Positions 9,627-18,457 of a stretch of 64,000 nucleotides of DNA are shown here, piece after piece. How positions within the stretch are numbered: the stretch's first letter is position 1; every line of letters starts with the position of its first letter. The position numbers and the translations under genes were made by a program. A model generated the notes under the pieces. The model was not told the origin of the DNA, made no database searches, and worked only from the letters and a program-made list of their open reading frames with translations. The stretch comes from Acinetobacter sp. CS-2 (GTDB taxonomy: Bacteria; Pseudomonadota; Gammaproteobacteria; Pseudomonadales; Moraxellaceae): positions 1,674,001 through 1,738,000 of the forward strand of contig NZ_CP067019.1 in assembly GCF_016599715.1 (NCBI RefSeq), in the 5' to 3' direction.

Positions 9627-10889
9627 ATGTACCAAGCTCTTAAGCTGAACTGGAGAGATTCATTGCGCGTTGTTCGCTATAAATTTGTGATTATCATCCT
9701 GCTGCTCATACTTGCAGCAAGCTATGCTCTATTTCGATGGTGGCAGGGACCTGTGTTACCAGGATATACCCTGACATACAGGCCTCTGGTGCAAAATGTG
9801 GTAGCGACTGGCCGTGTAGCGACCGTATCACGTGCTCAGGTGGGCAGTGAAATTACCGGTGTCGTTCTTGAGCGGTTTGTGCAGGAAGGTGATCAGGTGG
9901 TGCCGGGTGATTTACTGCTCGTCCTAAAATCGGATGAACTGCTTACACAGGTACGACAAGCCGAAGTGGCTCTGACCGAACTCGCAACCAGCCGGCGTCC
10001 ACAGGCAGTAGCAGAACTGGCCACTGCCAAAGCCCAGCTGGAACAGGCCAGTCGGGAAGCAGCACGCAGACGTAATCTAGAAGCTGGCATACTCTCAGCA
10101 GAAGAAATAGAACAGGCCGTGGAAGCGGAAAGAGTCGCCCGCAATAATTTTGAAACAGTACGTCTAAAAACAGCAGCATTGGCACCGGGTCAAGTCGAGG
10201 AAGCCAAGCTTCGTGAGCAACTTGCTGCAGCCCAGGCTCAACTGGCCAAAACTAAAATTCGCTCTACAGTCACCGGTACGGTACTCACTCTGGATGTGGA
10301 ACCGGGTGATCTGATCCAACCGGGTCAGACTTTATTTAGCATCGCATTGAAGGGCAATACAGAAATTCGGGTGCCTTTAGATGAGCGAAATTTACCGCAA
10401 CTTGCTTTACAGCAAAAGGCAACGGTCATTTCCGATGCCTATCCGGATCAAGCTTTTCCGGCCCGGATCAATTTTATAGCGCCAAGCATTGACCCGCAGC
10501 GTGGTACGGTAGAGGTTCGCTTAGCCGTCGATCCGGTGCCTAATTTTCTGCGTCAGGATATGACGGTGTCGGTAAATGTCGAAACGAACAGACGGGAACG
10601 GGCATTGGCTATTCCGAATGATGCTTTAAGCGGTATCAAAGGCCATAAGGCTAGTGTGCTATTGGTACATGATGGAAAAATAAAACATCAGCAAGTCAGC
10701 TTAGGTTTACGTGGCCTGGCCATGTCAGAAGTGGTTTCAGGTTTAAGTGATGGTGATCAGGTGCTGGCCAATGCCGAAGCACCCTTAACAGAGGGTGCGA
10801 GGGTACGCTTAAAACAGCAAAAAACACCCTGGAATCATCAGGCTGATGATACAGATAGTAAAAATGAATTACCGGTGAAATTCGATTGA
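9627..10889 (+). CDS. Periplasmic adaptor (membrane-fusion) protein of a tripartite ABC exporter
   Basis: This HlyD/MacA-family adaptor probably links an inner-membrane ABC transporter to an outer-membrane channel. One N-terminal membrane helix (about residues 22-41) is followed by two lipoyl-like halves (VLERFVQEGDQVVPGDLL, and later VEPGDLIQPGQTLF). An Ala/Glu/Arg-rich coiled coil (about 110-205) separates them, and beta-barrel and membrane-proximal domains follow. The stop overlaps the start of the permease gene. No outer-membrane partner is encoded here, so a TolC-like channel elsewhere is presumed. The substrate cannot be told from sequence. Confidence 0.85.
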   Translation: MYQALKLNWRDSLRVVRYKFVIIILLLILAASYALFRWWQGPVLPGYTLTYRPLVQNVVATGRVATVSRAQVGSEITGVVLERFVQEGDQVVPGDLLLVLKSDELLTQVRQAEVALTELATSRRPQAVAELATAKAQLEQASREAARRRNLEAGILSAEEIEQAVEAERVARNNFETVRLKTAALAPGQVEEAKLREQLAAAQAQLAKTKIRSTVTGTVLTLDVEPGDLIQPGQTLFSIALKGNTEIRVPLDERNLPQLALQQKATVISDAYPDQAFPARINFIAPSIDPQRGTVEVRLAVDPVPNFLRQDMTVSVNVETNRRERALAIPNDALSGIKGHKASVLLVHDGKIKHQQVSLGLRGLAMSEVVSGLSDGDQVLANAEAPLTEGARVRLKQQKTPWNHQADDTDSKNELPVKFD

Positions 10890-12109
10890 AAAACTTTTTC
10901 GGGCGGCTCTGGACAGAATGGACAATCGCAATCAGTTTTTTGCGTGAAGGCCGTGCACAGTCCATCATGATTACTGTGGGTGTTGCAGTGGGTGTGGCTG
11001 TCATCATTTTTATCAGTGCTTTAATTCAAGGATTGCAGTCGAATATTGTCGAACGTACTTTGGGTACTCAGGCGCATATCCGTTTGCTTTCACCGGATGA
11101 GGTGAATCAGATTGTGCAACCTGCTGCAGGGACGGTGCAATTATTGCAGGAAGACAAGCGGGCACAGCGACTACGCTCAATCAACAACTGGCAGCAGATT
11201 ACTGAGACTTTAGATCAGTTGCCGGTACTGACCGCCGTATCTCCGGTGGTATCCGGGCCAGCCTTTGTGCAACGGGGGGATGCCATTCAATCGGTTGCCT
11301 TGGTGGGTATTAATCTTGAGCGTTATCAACAGATCATCCCGCTGAAAGAATATCTGCTGAGTGGTCAGTTGCGCATCGGTGCAGACGATGTAATGATTGG
11401 CAGTCAGCTCGCCAAAGATCTGGGTGTGCAGGTGGGAAGCAAGTTACGGCTGGATACGGGGCGGGAGAACAGTGCATTGGTCAATGTAGCAGGGATCTTT
11501 GAACTTGGGGTACGCGAACTGGATGCGCGCTATGTGTATCTGGACTTGAAACAGGCACAGTCCTTACTCAGTTTACCTGGTGGAGTTACAGTGATTGACC
11601 TGACCATTTCAGATATTTTTGAGGCAGACAATATTGCTGCACAGATAGGACGTTTGACCTCATTAAAAGCCGAGAGCTGGATTAAAACCAATGCTCAGCT
11701 CATGAATGCGATTACAGCTCAGAGCCTGTCAACCAATATGATTATTATCTTTGTGGCAATTTCCGTGGCATTTGGAATTGCCAGCGTTATGTCGGTCAGC
11801 GTGGTGCAGCGTACCCGGGAAATCGGTATTTTACGCGCGACTGGCGCGACCCAATTGCAAATTTTACGAATTTTCCTGTTTCAGGGCGCAATATTTGGCC
11901 TGCTGGGTTCAGTTTTAGGCAGTGCGGTCAGTTATGGTCTGGTGTGGATATTCAACACCTTTGGCCCGGGTCTGTTTTACATTCCTCTTTCGATCAATCT
12001 GGTAATACTGGCCTTGTTACTGGCTACGCTGACTGGCGTACTGGCTGCTGCGATACCATCGCGCCGGGCAGCAGCATTGGACCCTGTGGAGGCGATTCGT
12101 CATGTCTGA
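10886..12109 (+). CDS. ABC transporter permease, MacB/FtsX type
   Basis: This is the inner-membrane subunit of the exporter. It has the mechanotransmission topology of MacB/LolC: one N-terminal helix (about 28-48), a large periplasmic domain (MacB_PCD-like, about 50-270) and three C-terminal helices with the FtsX core (VVQRTREIGILRATGATQ at about 305-322). The start is a TTG that overlaps the stop of the adaptor gene, so coupling is likely. The downstream ATPase gene overlaps by 8 bases. I cannot assign a substrate; macrolide- or lipid-type cargo would fit the family. Confidence 0.87.
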   Translation: MKNFFGRLWTEWTIAISFLREGRAQSIMITVGVAVGVAVIIFISALIQGLQSNIVERTLGTQAHIRLLSPDEVNQIVQPAAGTVQLLQEDKRAQRLRSINNWQQITETLDQLPVLTAVSPVVSGPAFVQRGDAIQSVALVGINLERYQQIIPLKEYLLSGQLRIGADDVMIGSQLAKDLGVQVGSKLRLDTGRENSALVNVAGIFELGVRELDARYVYLDLKQAQSLLSLPGGVTVIDLTISDIFEADNIAAQIGRLTSLKAESWIKTNAQLMNAITAQSLSTNMIIIFVAISVAFGIASVMSVSVVQRTREIGILRATGATQLQILRIFLFQGAIFGLLGSVLGSAVSYGLVWIFNTFGPGLFYIPLSINLVILALLLATLTGVLAAAIPSRRAAALDPVEAIRHV

Positions 12110-12809
12110 TCAGTCTCAGGAAGTACTGCGCCTAGAAGCGCTGCATAAATCTTATAATATCGGGCAGCCCAATGAAGTTGAAGTATTGCATGGAATCGAT
12201 TTGCGTATCGCACGCAATGACTTTGCTGCGCTGATTGGTCCATCCGGTTCCGGTAAAAGTACCTTATTGAATATTTTAGGTTTGCTGGATAAACCTAGCA
12301 GCGGTGAGCTGTATTTGCTGGGTCAGCCAACCAGTCGCATGGATGATGCCGGACGTACTGCGCTACGCGGCAACAGTATCGGTTTTGTGTTTCAGTTTCA
12401 TCATCTTATTCAGGCTTTTACTGCCTTAAACAATGTACTTATGCCGTTAATGCTGACACATGGCAAGCCGGACAAACAGGCACTGGAGCGAGCGCGTGAA
12501 CTGCTTGCAGCAGTCGGTCTTGAACAGTTTGCGGATCGTAAACCGAATGAACTTTCGGGAGGGCAGCAACAGCGGGTGGCGATTGCCCGGGCACTTATTA
12601 CAGAACCAGCGCTATTATTAGCTGATGAACCTACAGGGAATCTGGATACCCAGACGGCTGCAGAAATGTTTGAACTGTTCCGTAAAGTGCATCGCGAACG
12701 TGATTGTGCTGTACTGCTGGTAACGCACGATCCACGTCTGTCCGCGACCTGTGATCGCACCATCAATCTGGTGGATGGTCGTATTCAAAGTGATTCATCA
12801 AATCATTAA
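12102..12809 (+). CDS. ABC transporter ATPase, MacB/LolD type
   Basis: This 235-residue ATP-binding subunit pairs with the overlapping permease. Visible motifs are Walker A GPSGSGKST at 46-54, the Q-loop Gln98 (FVFQFHHL), the signature LSGGQQQR at 151-158 and Walker B LLLADEP at 171-177 with catalytic Glu176. A D-loop (GNLD) and the switch His (LVTHDPR) follow. Length and motifs are those of LolD and the MacB ATPase domain. It is the third gene of an overlapping three-gene operon. Confidence 0.92.
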   Translation: MSDQSQEVLRLEALHKSYNIGQPNEVEVLHGIDLRIARNDFAALIGPSGSGKSTLLNILGLLDKPSSGELYLLGQPTSRMDDAGRTALRGNSIGFVFQFHHLIQAFTALNNVLMPLMLTHGKPDKQALERARELLAAVGLEQFADRKPNELSGGQQQRVAIARALITEPALLLADEPTGNLDTQTAAEMFELFRKVHRERDCAVLLVTHDPRLSATCDRTINLVDGRIQSDSSNH

Positions 12810-13130
12810 ACCAGCTCCTTTATTTTAAAATTCTAATCTTGATCTTAGCCACCTAATCATAAGAGTGATAAAGGGACTTAACGCTATATTGCTTTTGGCT
12901 AGGCATGCAAAAATATCAATCGTTTTAGCGATTTCACTTTTAGTTTTATTTTTTGCTGAAAATTTCAAAATTAACTTTTATGGACAGTTGAGTTATGTAG
13001 GGCGCAATCTTAGTTATCGGATTTAACATAATATACATTATACGAAATAAGTCTGTAAGCCCAACATAGAAATGTCCGCTTTTAGAATACGCACCTTTAC
13101 GATTATCGAAGCAGACTGTTTGATATTCCG

Positions 13131-13180
13131 GTATCTATAACTGTTATATAAATATTTCACTTTTTTGTATCTATAGATAC
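13131..13180. promoter_or_regulatory. Repeated GTATCTATA elements with a 14-bp palindrome
   Basis: The word GTATCTATA occurs at 13131-13139 and again at 13167-13175. The second copy is part of the perfect palindrome GTATCTATAGATAC (13167-13180). Both lie upstream of the small ORF at 13234 and may be binding sites for a dimeric regulator. This is inference only. Confidence 0.35.
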
Positions 13181-13233
13181 GCTGTTACATCGTCAATAAT
13201 CAATCTAACAGATAGATAAATTGAGATAGCCTG

Positions 13234-13392
13234 ATGAACAATCAAGAGCCAAAAAAGCAGCAAAAATACGCTGACAGTGAAATTTCAGATAAGGCTTTCA
13301 AGCGAGCCATTATTTGGTTTGGAATTTACGCTTTATTGTTCTGTATTGGAGTCGCATTTGTGGTTGGCGCAGATAACTCATATCTTCCCTAA
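13234..13392 (+). CDS. Small single-pass membrane protein, 52 aa
   Basis: The ORF starts MNNQEPKKQQ, has a charged N-terminal half of about 25 residues, one hydrophobic helix (IIWFGIYALLFCIGVAFVV, about 26-44) and a short tail ending in NSYLP. It is followed by a good terminator, which supports an independent gene. The ribosome-binding site is weak. The Lys-rich side should face the cytoplasm. I do not recognise the family. Confidence 0.6.
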   Translation: MNNQEPKKQQKYADSEISDKAFKRAIIWFGIYALLFCIGVAFVVGADNSYLP

Positions 13393-13428
13393 TTTCTACA
13401 TAACTAATACATAAGTAAAGCTATGGTC

Positions 13429-13461
13429 AAGCAGCATACTTAATAAAACATGCTGCTTTTT
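13429..13461 (+). terminator. Rho-independent terminator
   Basis: A 9-bp perfect stem (AAGCAGCAT at 13429-13437, ATGCTGCTT at 13450-13458) is followed by TTT. It closes the small membrane-protein gene and lies right at the 3' end of the converging gene at 13465. Confidence 0.8.
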
Positions 13462-13464
13462 AGT

Positions 13465-14259
13465 TCAATGATATTGAATTTTAGTTTGCATATATTCACC
13501 ATAAACTGAAAGTTTTTCAAAAATATGTTCTGAATAAAACATATCATCTACCAGTAATTGTGCTTGATCAAAGCTATATAAATCTAATATTTTCAGTAAT
13601 TTGGCATTAATTTTAGAAAGCTTTGTACAAAGATGAATATAGTCATCATTTTTATTCTTAAATAATAACTGTAACATATTGATTTTATTTATGTCTAAGT
13701 ATTCAGATTGTTGTTCCAGCGAGATAACCTGAATTTTCACATGCAAAGAATGAGCAATAAAATCAATTAGTTCCAGATTAATATCTAAACGTGTAATACA
13801 AATTATTCTAGATACTTTTGAGTTACATAAACTATTGATTAAATTTAAATAAAATGAATCTTTCGGGCTCATTTCATCATCATTTAATTGTATAGATAGT
13901 CCCAGACTATCCAATAATTCATCAAAATTAAAACTAAGGTTGCTCTGGTTCGCCTGATAATAGCGCGATAAAATGCTCAAACTTTGTTCATTTTTAACTG
14001 TATGATAAATCACCTTCTGATTCAGATTCGACAATATAAATGGTGAGAATAAATAGGCTAAATCTTCAATATGCTCTGTAATAGGATCTTGCAGGATCAC
14101 AATCTGCCCTGCTTTCTCTATCTCTCTGAGCTTTTTTGCTCTCAATACTGTGGCTTCAACATTCAAATATTTTTGCTTAAGTAATCTTTTAACCTGCGGA
14201 GAAATTTCGTATCCTGACAGCAACTGATTGATCAAATTAAGTTGCGATATTTCAAACAT
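13465..14259 (-). CDS. Hypothetical protein, 264 aa
   Basis: I do not recognise this protein. It is soluble, mostly alpha/beta in look, rich in Leu, Ile, Asn and Ser, and lacks a signal peptide, membrane helix or obvious nucleotide-binding motif. Its segments alternate hydrophobic strands (VIYHTV, IICIT, VQVISL) with helices, which would fit a Rossmann-like fold. It is divergent from the MocR-type regulator at 14476, with a 216-base AT-rich gap between them. It could therefore be a target of that regulator. Confidence 0.6.
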   Translation of the reverse strand: MFEISQLNLINQLLSGYEISPQVKRLLKQKYLNVEATVLRAKKLREIEKAGQIVILQDPITEHIEDLAYLFSPFILSNLNQKVIYHTVKNEQSLSILSRYYQANQSNLSFNFDELLDSLGLSIQLNDDEMSPKDSFYLNLINSLCNSKVSRIICITRLDINLELIDFIAHSLHVKIQVISLEQQSEYLDINKINMLQLLFKNKNDDYIHLCTKLSKINAKLLKILDLYSFDQAQLLVDDMFYSEHIFEKLSVYGEYMQTKIQYH

Positions 14260-14475
14260 TTGTCACTCCATTTCAACATTTTATCTACCTTCATCACACG
14301 TTTGCATGAAGTATTCGCCAGTATCGCAAATTCTTTTAAACTTAATAGATACAACATCAATTATAAAATTTATAACAGATCAGTATTTTTTAAAAATCTG
14401 TTATAAAAATACTTTAATATTAATTAAATATTGCTATATTTATATACAGTCATTTTTCATCAGTTATTTTTTAAT

Positions 14476-15888
14476 ATGTATAAGTCAGAACAGCTTGCTC
14501 ATCAATTAAGACAATTGATAGAAAGTGGCTCACTGAAAGCCCATGAAAAACTCCCTTCTTTACGTGAACAAGTGCAGCTTTCCGGTTTTAGCCTGATTAC
14601 CGTGATGAATGCTTATCAAGAGCTTGAATCTAGAGGTTTAATTTACGCGAAAGAAAAATCTGGCTACTACATTGCAAATACATATGCAGACCATGAACAC
14701 AATGCACCTTTAATTGTTTCTCTCAATTCAAATATTGAGATCAATTCATTAATTTTTAAATATCTCAAATCCATTCAAGGCGAACACATCGTTCCATTTG
14801 GTTCGGCATTTCCAGACAGTGATTTGGTCTATTCCAAAAAACTAACGCAAATTATGGGGCAAATCGCACGTAATAAAAAAAGTTATGATGCCATTGATAG
14901 TTTGCCCCCAGGAAATTTTTCATTACGCAAACTGATTGCCCAACGCTATTGTATGCAAGGCATACCCACTGATCCAGATGACATTGTCATTACATCTGGT
15001 GCTTTGGATGCACTAAACCTGGCCTTACAAGCGATTGCCAAACCTGGTGACTATATTATCCTGCAGCAAAATATTTTTTATGGTGCCTGGCAAGCGGCTG
15101 AACGATTAGGCCTAAAAGTGGTCACTATTCCTGAACATCCAAAACATGGATTTGACCTGGAAGCTTTTGAACATATCTTAAAAACCTATCCGATCAAACT
15201 CTGCTGGTTCATGCTAAATAGCCATAATCCGGTAGGTTTTACCGTTTCAGAGGATATAAAGTTTCAAATTTCAAAATTATTACATCAATATCAAGTTCAT
15301 ATGATTGAAGATGATGTGTATGAGGAAATGTATTTTGGCCATAAAAAGCCGTTACCCATGACTTATTATGATCAAAATAATTTAGTCCTGCACTGCTCTT
15401 CTTTTTCGAAAACCCTGGGGGCGACGTTTCGGGTGGGTTGGGTACATGCCGGGAAATACTCACAGCATATTCAGCATCTGCAATTAATGAGCACGATTTC
15501 AGTCAATTCCTTACTGCAAAGCGCTTTAGTGGAATTTTTATCCAATTTTCATTATGAAAAACATCTGCGCAATTTACGTAAAAATTTACAGCACAATAAA
15601 TTGTTATTTTATAGATATTTAGAGTTGAATTTACCAGCCAGATGTAAAGTTGAATATCATCCAAGTGGTTATTTTTTATGGCTTAAACTGCCTAAAAATG
15701 TAGATAGCATGTGCATTTATGAAACCCTCATCCAGCAGCAGATTGGCATTGCATCTGGTCAACTTTTTAACATCACCGCACAAAAACAGCATTACTTAAG
15801 AATAAACTGTTCATTTGAATGGTCAGATTCAGTTCAGCATTCACTTGATCAGGTCATTGCTACGCTGCAAAAATTTATAATAGATTAA
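14476..15888 (+). CDS. MocR-type transcriptional regulator (GntR helix-turn-helix plus aminotransferase domain)
   Basis: The N-terminal GntR winged helix spans about residues 3-68 (KLPSLREQ, then SLITVMNAYQELESRGLI). A class I aminotransferase-like domain fills about 100-470. The PLP-binding lysine is probably Lys312 in SSFSKTLGATFRVGW, with Asp279 and Tyr282 in IEDDVYEE as cofactor contacts. ATG 14476 gives 470 residues and begins at the usual GntR position; a longer frame from 14431 only adds a hydrophobic leader. It lies upstream of an amidase and divergent from an unknown gene. MocR proteins often control PLP, amino-acid or amine metabolism, and the target here is not known. Confidence 0.88.
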   Translation: MYKSEQLAHQLRQLIESGSLKAHEKLPSLREQVQLSGFSLITVMNAYQELESRGLIYAKEKSGYYIANTYADHEHNAPLIVSLNSNIEINSLIFKYLKSIQGEHIVPFGSAFPDSDLVYSKKLTQIMGQIARNKKSYDAIDSLPPGNFSLRKLIAQRYCMQGIPTDPDDIVITSGALDALNLALQAIAKPGDYIILQQNIFYGAWQAAERLGLKVVTIPEHPKHGFDLEAFEHILKTYPIKLCWFMLNSHNPVGFTVSEDIKFQISKLLHQYQVHMIEDDVYEEMYFGHKKPLPMTYYDQNNLVLHCSSFSKTLGATFRVGWVHAGKYSQHIQHLQLMSTISVNSLLQSALVEFLSNFHYEKHLRNLRKNLQHNKLLFYRYLELNLPARCKVEYHPSGYFLWLKLPKNVDSMCIYETLIQQQIGIASGQLFNITAQKQHYLRINCSFEWSDSVQHSLDQVIATLQKFIID

Positions 15889-15897
15889 TAGTTTAAA

Positions 15898-15926
15898 TTG
15901 ACAGTGAGTATTGTCATGACTATGTT
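15898..15926 (+). promoter_or_regulatory. Sigma70-like promoter for the amidase gene
   Basis: A perfect -35 TTGACA (15898-15903), a 17-base spacer and TATGTT (15921-15926) lie about 95 bases upstream of the amidase start. The amidase is therefore probably transcribed on its own. Confidence 0.6.
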
Positions 15927-16021
15927 GTAAAATGATTTTGATCAGCGCTGTCTTGTTATGCTGATCTCTATTAAGACAAAATGAAAAACAAAAATATAGG
16001 AAAATACGGGACTACCATTAT

Positions 16022-17443
16022 ATGGAATCGCAAAATGCTAAACGAATTCATGCATTTGATAATGATGTAATGTCAGATCTAGATGCCGTTGGTATCGCAC
16101 AATTAATTCGCAACAAAGAGGCTTCTGTACAGGAAGTCACAGCAGCTTCAATTGCACGTGCACAACGTGTCAATCCGTATCTCAATGCGATTCAGCTTGA
16201 ATGTTTTGAGCGTGCTTTAGCAAAGCCACATTTCAAACAAACAGGAATTTTTGCCGGTGTGCCCTTCTTTTTTAAAGACAATACCGATTATCAAGGCCTT
16301 ACAACCAGTCATGGTTCTAAAGCAGTAAATGGCAAGACTGTATTAATTAACCCCAAGATCAGTCAACAATTTTTAGACCAGGGATTTGTCGTTTTAGGCA
16401 AAACGACCATGCCAGAATTTGGTTTAAATGCCACCACAGAGTTTAAAGATGGCAGTGCGACTTTCAATCCATGGCATACGGACTATTCTTGCGGTGCATC
16501 TTCCGGTGGTTCTGCTGCAATGGTGGCCTCAGGTGTAGTGCCTATTGCGCATGCTAATGATGGTGGCGGTTCAATTCGCATCCCCGCTGCCTGTTGTGGT
16601 TTGATTGGTCTTAAACCCAGTCGCGGTCGTACTTTTGATAGTGATGCAGCACGTTCTTTACCCATCAATATCATTAGTGAAGGTGTAGTCACCCGTAGTG
16701 TCCGGGATACAGCTTATTTTTATGCGGGTATGGAACAAAGATTTTATAATAAAAAACTGCCTAAAATTGGTCTAATCGAACAACCAATCCAGCGCCGTTT
16801 ACGCATTGGTCTGGTTACTCAATCCATCACAGGCCAAATTGATCAGGAAACATCATCCACCCTCAACCAGACTGCGAAATTACTTGCAGATTTGGGTCAT
16901 CATATTGAAGAGTTTCAGTTACCTATCTCGATTAGCTTTGTTGATGATTTTAGTGAATATTGGGGTTTTTTATCCTTTATGCTGCAAACTTTTGGCAAAA
17001 AGGCTTTTGGTGCTGGATTTAATGCCAAACAGCTGGATAATTTAACGGTAGGACTTGCCGGACTCTATAAGAAGAATTTTTACAAAACGCCGCTATTTTT
17101 GTATCGCTTAAAAAAAATGCAGCAACAGTATCAAGACATTTTTAGCCAGTATGACGTTCTGCTTTCTCCAGTATTAGCACATACGACGCCACAAATTGGT
17201 TACTTATCGCCGCAACTTCCCTTTGATCAATTATTTGATCGGATTCAAAATTACGTTACTTTTACTCCAATTCAAAATGTGGTGGGTGCTCCTGGCATGT
17301 CGATTCCAATGGGACAAACGCAAGTGGATGGCTTACCGATTAGTATGCAACTTTCTGCCAATATTGGGGATGAAAAAACTTTAATTGAATTGGCCTATGA
17401 AATTGAACAGGCAAAACCCTGGCGTAGAATTCAGGATACTTGA
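16022..17443 (+). CDS. Amidase-signature-family hydrolase
   Basis: This Ser-cisSer-Lys amidase hydrolyses a carboxamide. The catalytic lysine is Lys85 (FFFKDN), the cis-serine is in CGASSGGSAA (Ser160/161), and the nucleophile is Ser184 in GGGSIRIPA. The Gly/Ser-rich signature core is complete. Length is 473, typical for stand-alone amidases. No gatB or gatC is nearby, so it is not part of a GatCAB transamidosome. Substrate specificity within the family cannot be read from sequence. The MocR-type regulator upstream may control it. Confidence 0.88.
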   Translation: MESQNAKRIHAFDNDVMSDLDAVGIAQLIRNKEASVQEVTAASIARAQRVNPYLNAIQLECFERALAKPHFKQTGIFAGVPFFFKDNTDYQGLTTSHGSKAVNGKTVLINPKISQQFLDQGFVVLGKTTMPEFGLNATTEFKDGSATFNPWHTDYSCGASSGGSAAMVASGVVPIAHANDGGGSIRIPAACCGLIGLKPSRGRTFDSDAARSLPINIISEGVVTRSVRDTAYFYAGMEQRFYNKKLPKIGLIEQPIQRRLRIGLVTQSITGQIDQETSSTLNQTAKLLADLGHHIEEFQLPISISFVDDFSEYWGFLSFMLQTFGKKAFGAGFNAKQLDNLTVGLAGLYKKNFYKTPLFLYRLKKMQQQYQDIFSQYDVLLSPVLAHTTPQIGYLSPQLPFDQLFDRIQNYVTFTPIQNVVGAPGMSIPMGQTQVDGLPISMQLSANIGDEKTLIELAYEIEQAKPWRRIQDT

Positions 17444-17456
17444 GCATAAAAATATA

Positions 17457-17479
17457 TAAGGAAATGACCTATTTCCTTA
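17457..17479 (+). terminator. Stem-loop after the amidase gene
   Basis: TAAGGAAAT/ATTTCCTTA (17457-17465/17471-17479) is a perfect 9-bp stem with a GACCT loop. Only a short T-rich run follows, so its efficiency as a terminator is uncertain. Confidence 0.55.
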
Positions 17480-17621
17480 TTCCATAGAATATTAAATACA
17501 ATCATTTATTAAACGTCTTTCATCATTTTTGACACCCTCTTTATTTTTCTCATGTGCTTGATTTTAAAACACTGCTTAAAACCAAGCTTAGAGAGAAATA
17601 AAAAGGACTTATGGGAAACAT

Positions 17622-18383
17622 CTATTGAACCTCAAACTCAATACGACGGTTTTTCCGACGTCCCTCTGCAGTGATATTGTCAGCAACAGGTTGATTTGAA
17701 CCAAAACCTTCTGTGGTTAAATTTTCAGCTGCAATATTTTTCCCAATTAAATAGTTTTTAACTGCTGCTGCACGCCGTTGGCTTAGAATCAGGTTTTTAT
17801 TTGCATCACCAGAGCTATCCGTATGACCAATCACCTTCACTTTTTTTCCACTCACCTTCTTTAGTGCCACTGACATTTCATCTAAAATTTTTATGCCCGA
17901 TGCAGTTAACACGGCACTTCCAGATTCAAATTCAATAATACGATGCTTTAATGCAGCATCAATCATTTGTTGCTCAGCTTGGTTGACTGATAATTGTGTA
18001 GTTAAGTGATAAGGAGCAGATACAAGACTTTGAAATTTTGTAGTCATCGATTGAATGTCATTAGGGTTACCCATTTTCCCGGATAAATCCATTTGCATGC
18101 CACGTACGCTCAGTTTGCCCTGTCTGACTTTCTTTAAATCCTCTGTAATGACATGACTAATCGCATTACTCCAGCCATTAGGCGCTGTAACAGTACGCAC
18201 TTGAATCTTATCTACAATATTTTCCTGCCCATACGTGAGGTACATTTTATTTAAAATTTCTTGTTTAGTTGCGTCATTAGGTACTGCTCCTTCAATGACA
18301 ACCGGCTCTGCATGGCCCATTACAGATACACTTAAAAATAAAAAAGCCAACTGAAAAATATTTTTTATATATTGTTTTTTCAT
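17622..18383 (-). CDS. tagN: TagN-like peptidoglycan-binding OmpA-family protein of the T6SS
   Basis: A signal peptide (about 1-25, ending GHA) leads into a BON-like N-terminal domain. An OmpA C-terminal domain follows (about 140-253: IEFESGSAVLT, then GHTDSSGDANKNL, SQRRAAAVKNYL, GRRKNRRIEFEV). The Asp in GHTDSSG and the Arg in the NRRIE motif are the diaminopimelate-binding residues of the family. There is no lipobox, so it is probably periplasmic. It is the last gene of the leftward T6SS arm, after tssM, and would anchor the membrane complex to peptidoglycan. Confidence 0.8.
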   Translation of the reverse strand: MKKQYIKNIFQLAFLFLSVSVMGHAEPVVIEGAVPNDATKQEILNKMYLTYGQENIVDKIQVRTVTAPNGWSNAISHVITEDLKKVRQGKLSVRGMQMDLSGKMGNPNDIQSMTTKFQSLVSAPYHLTTQLSVNQAEQQMIDAALKHRIIEFESGSAVLTASGIKILDEMSVALKKVSGKKVKVIGHTDSSGDANKNLILSQRRAAAVKNYLIGKNIAAENLTTEGFGSNQPVADNITAEGRRKNRRIEFEVQ

Positions 18384-18457
18384 AATATTTTATTCATCAA
18401 TAAAGGTTTGTCTAAACAGTTTCATGTTTTGAGTAGTGCTAAGCTGTTTTTTATTCA

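Noticed and set aside
13465..14259. A possible new defence gene next to a regulator
   Set aside because: No nuclease, NTPase, TIR, protease or membrane-effector motif is visible, and there is no defence context, so only a hypothetical call is justified.
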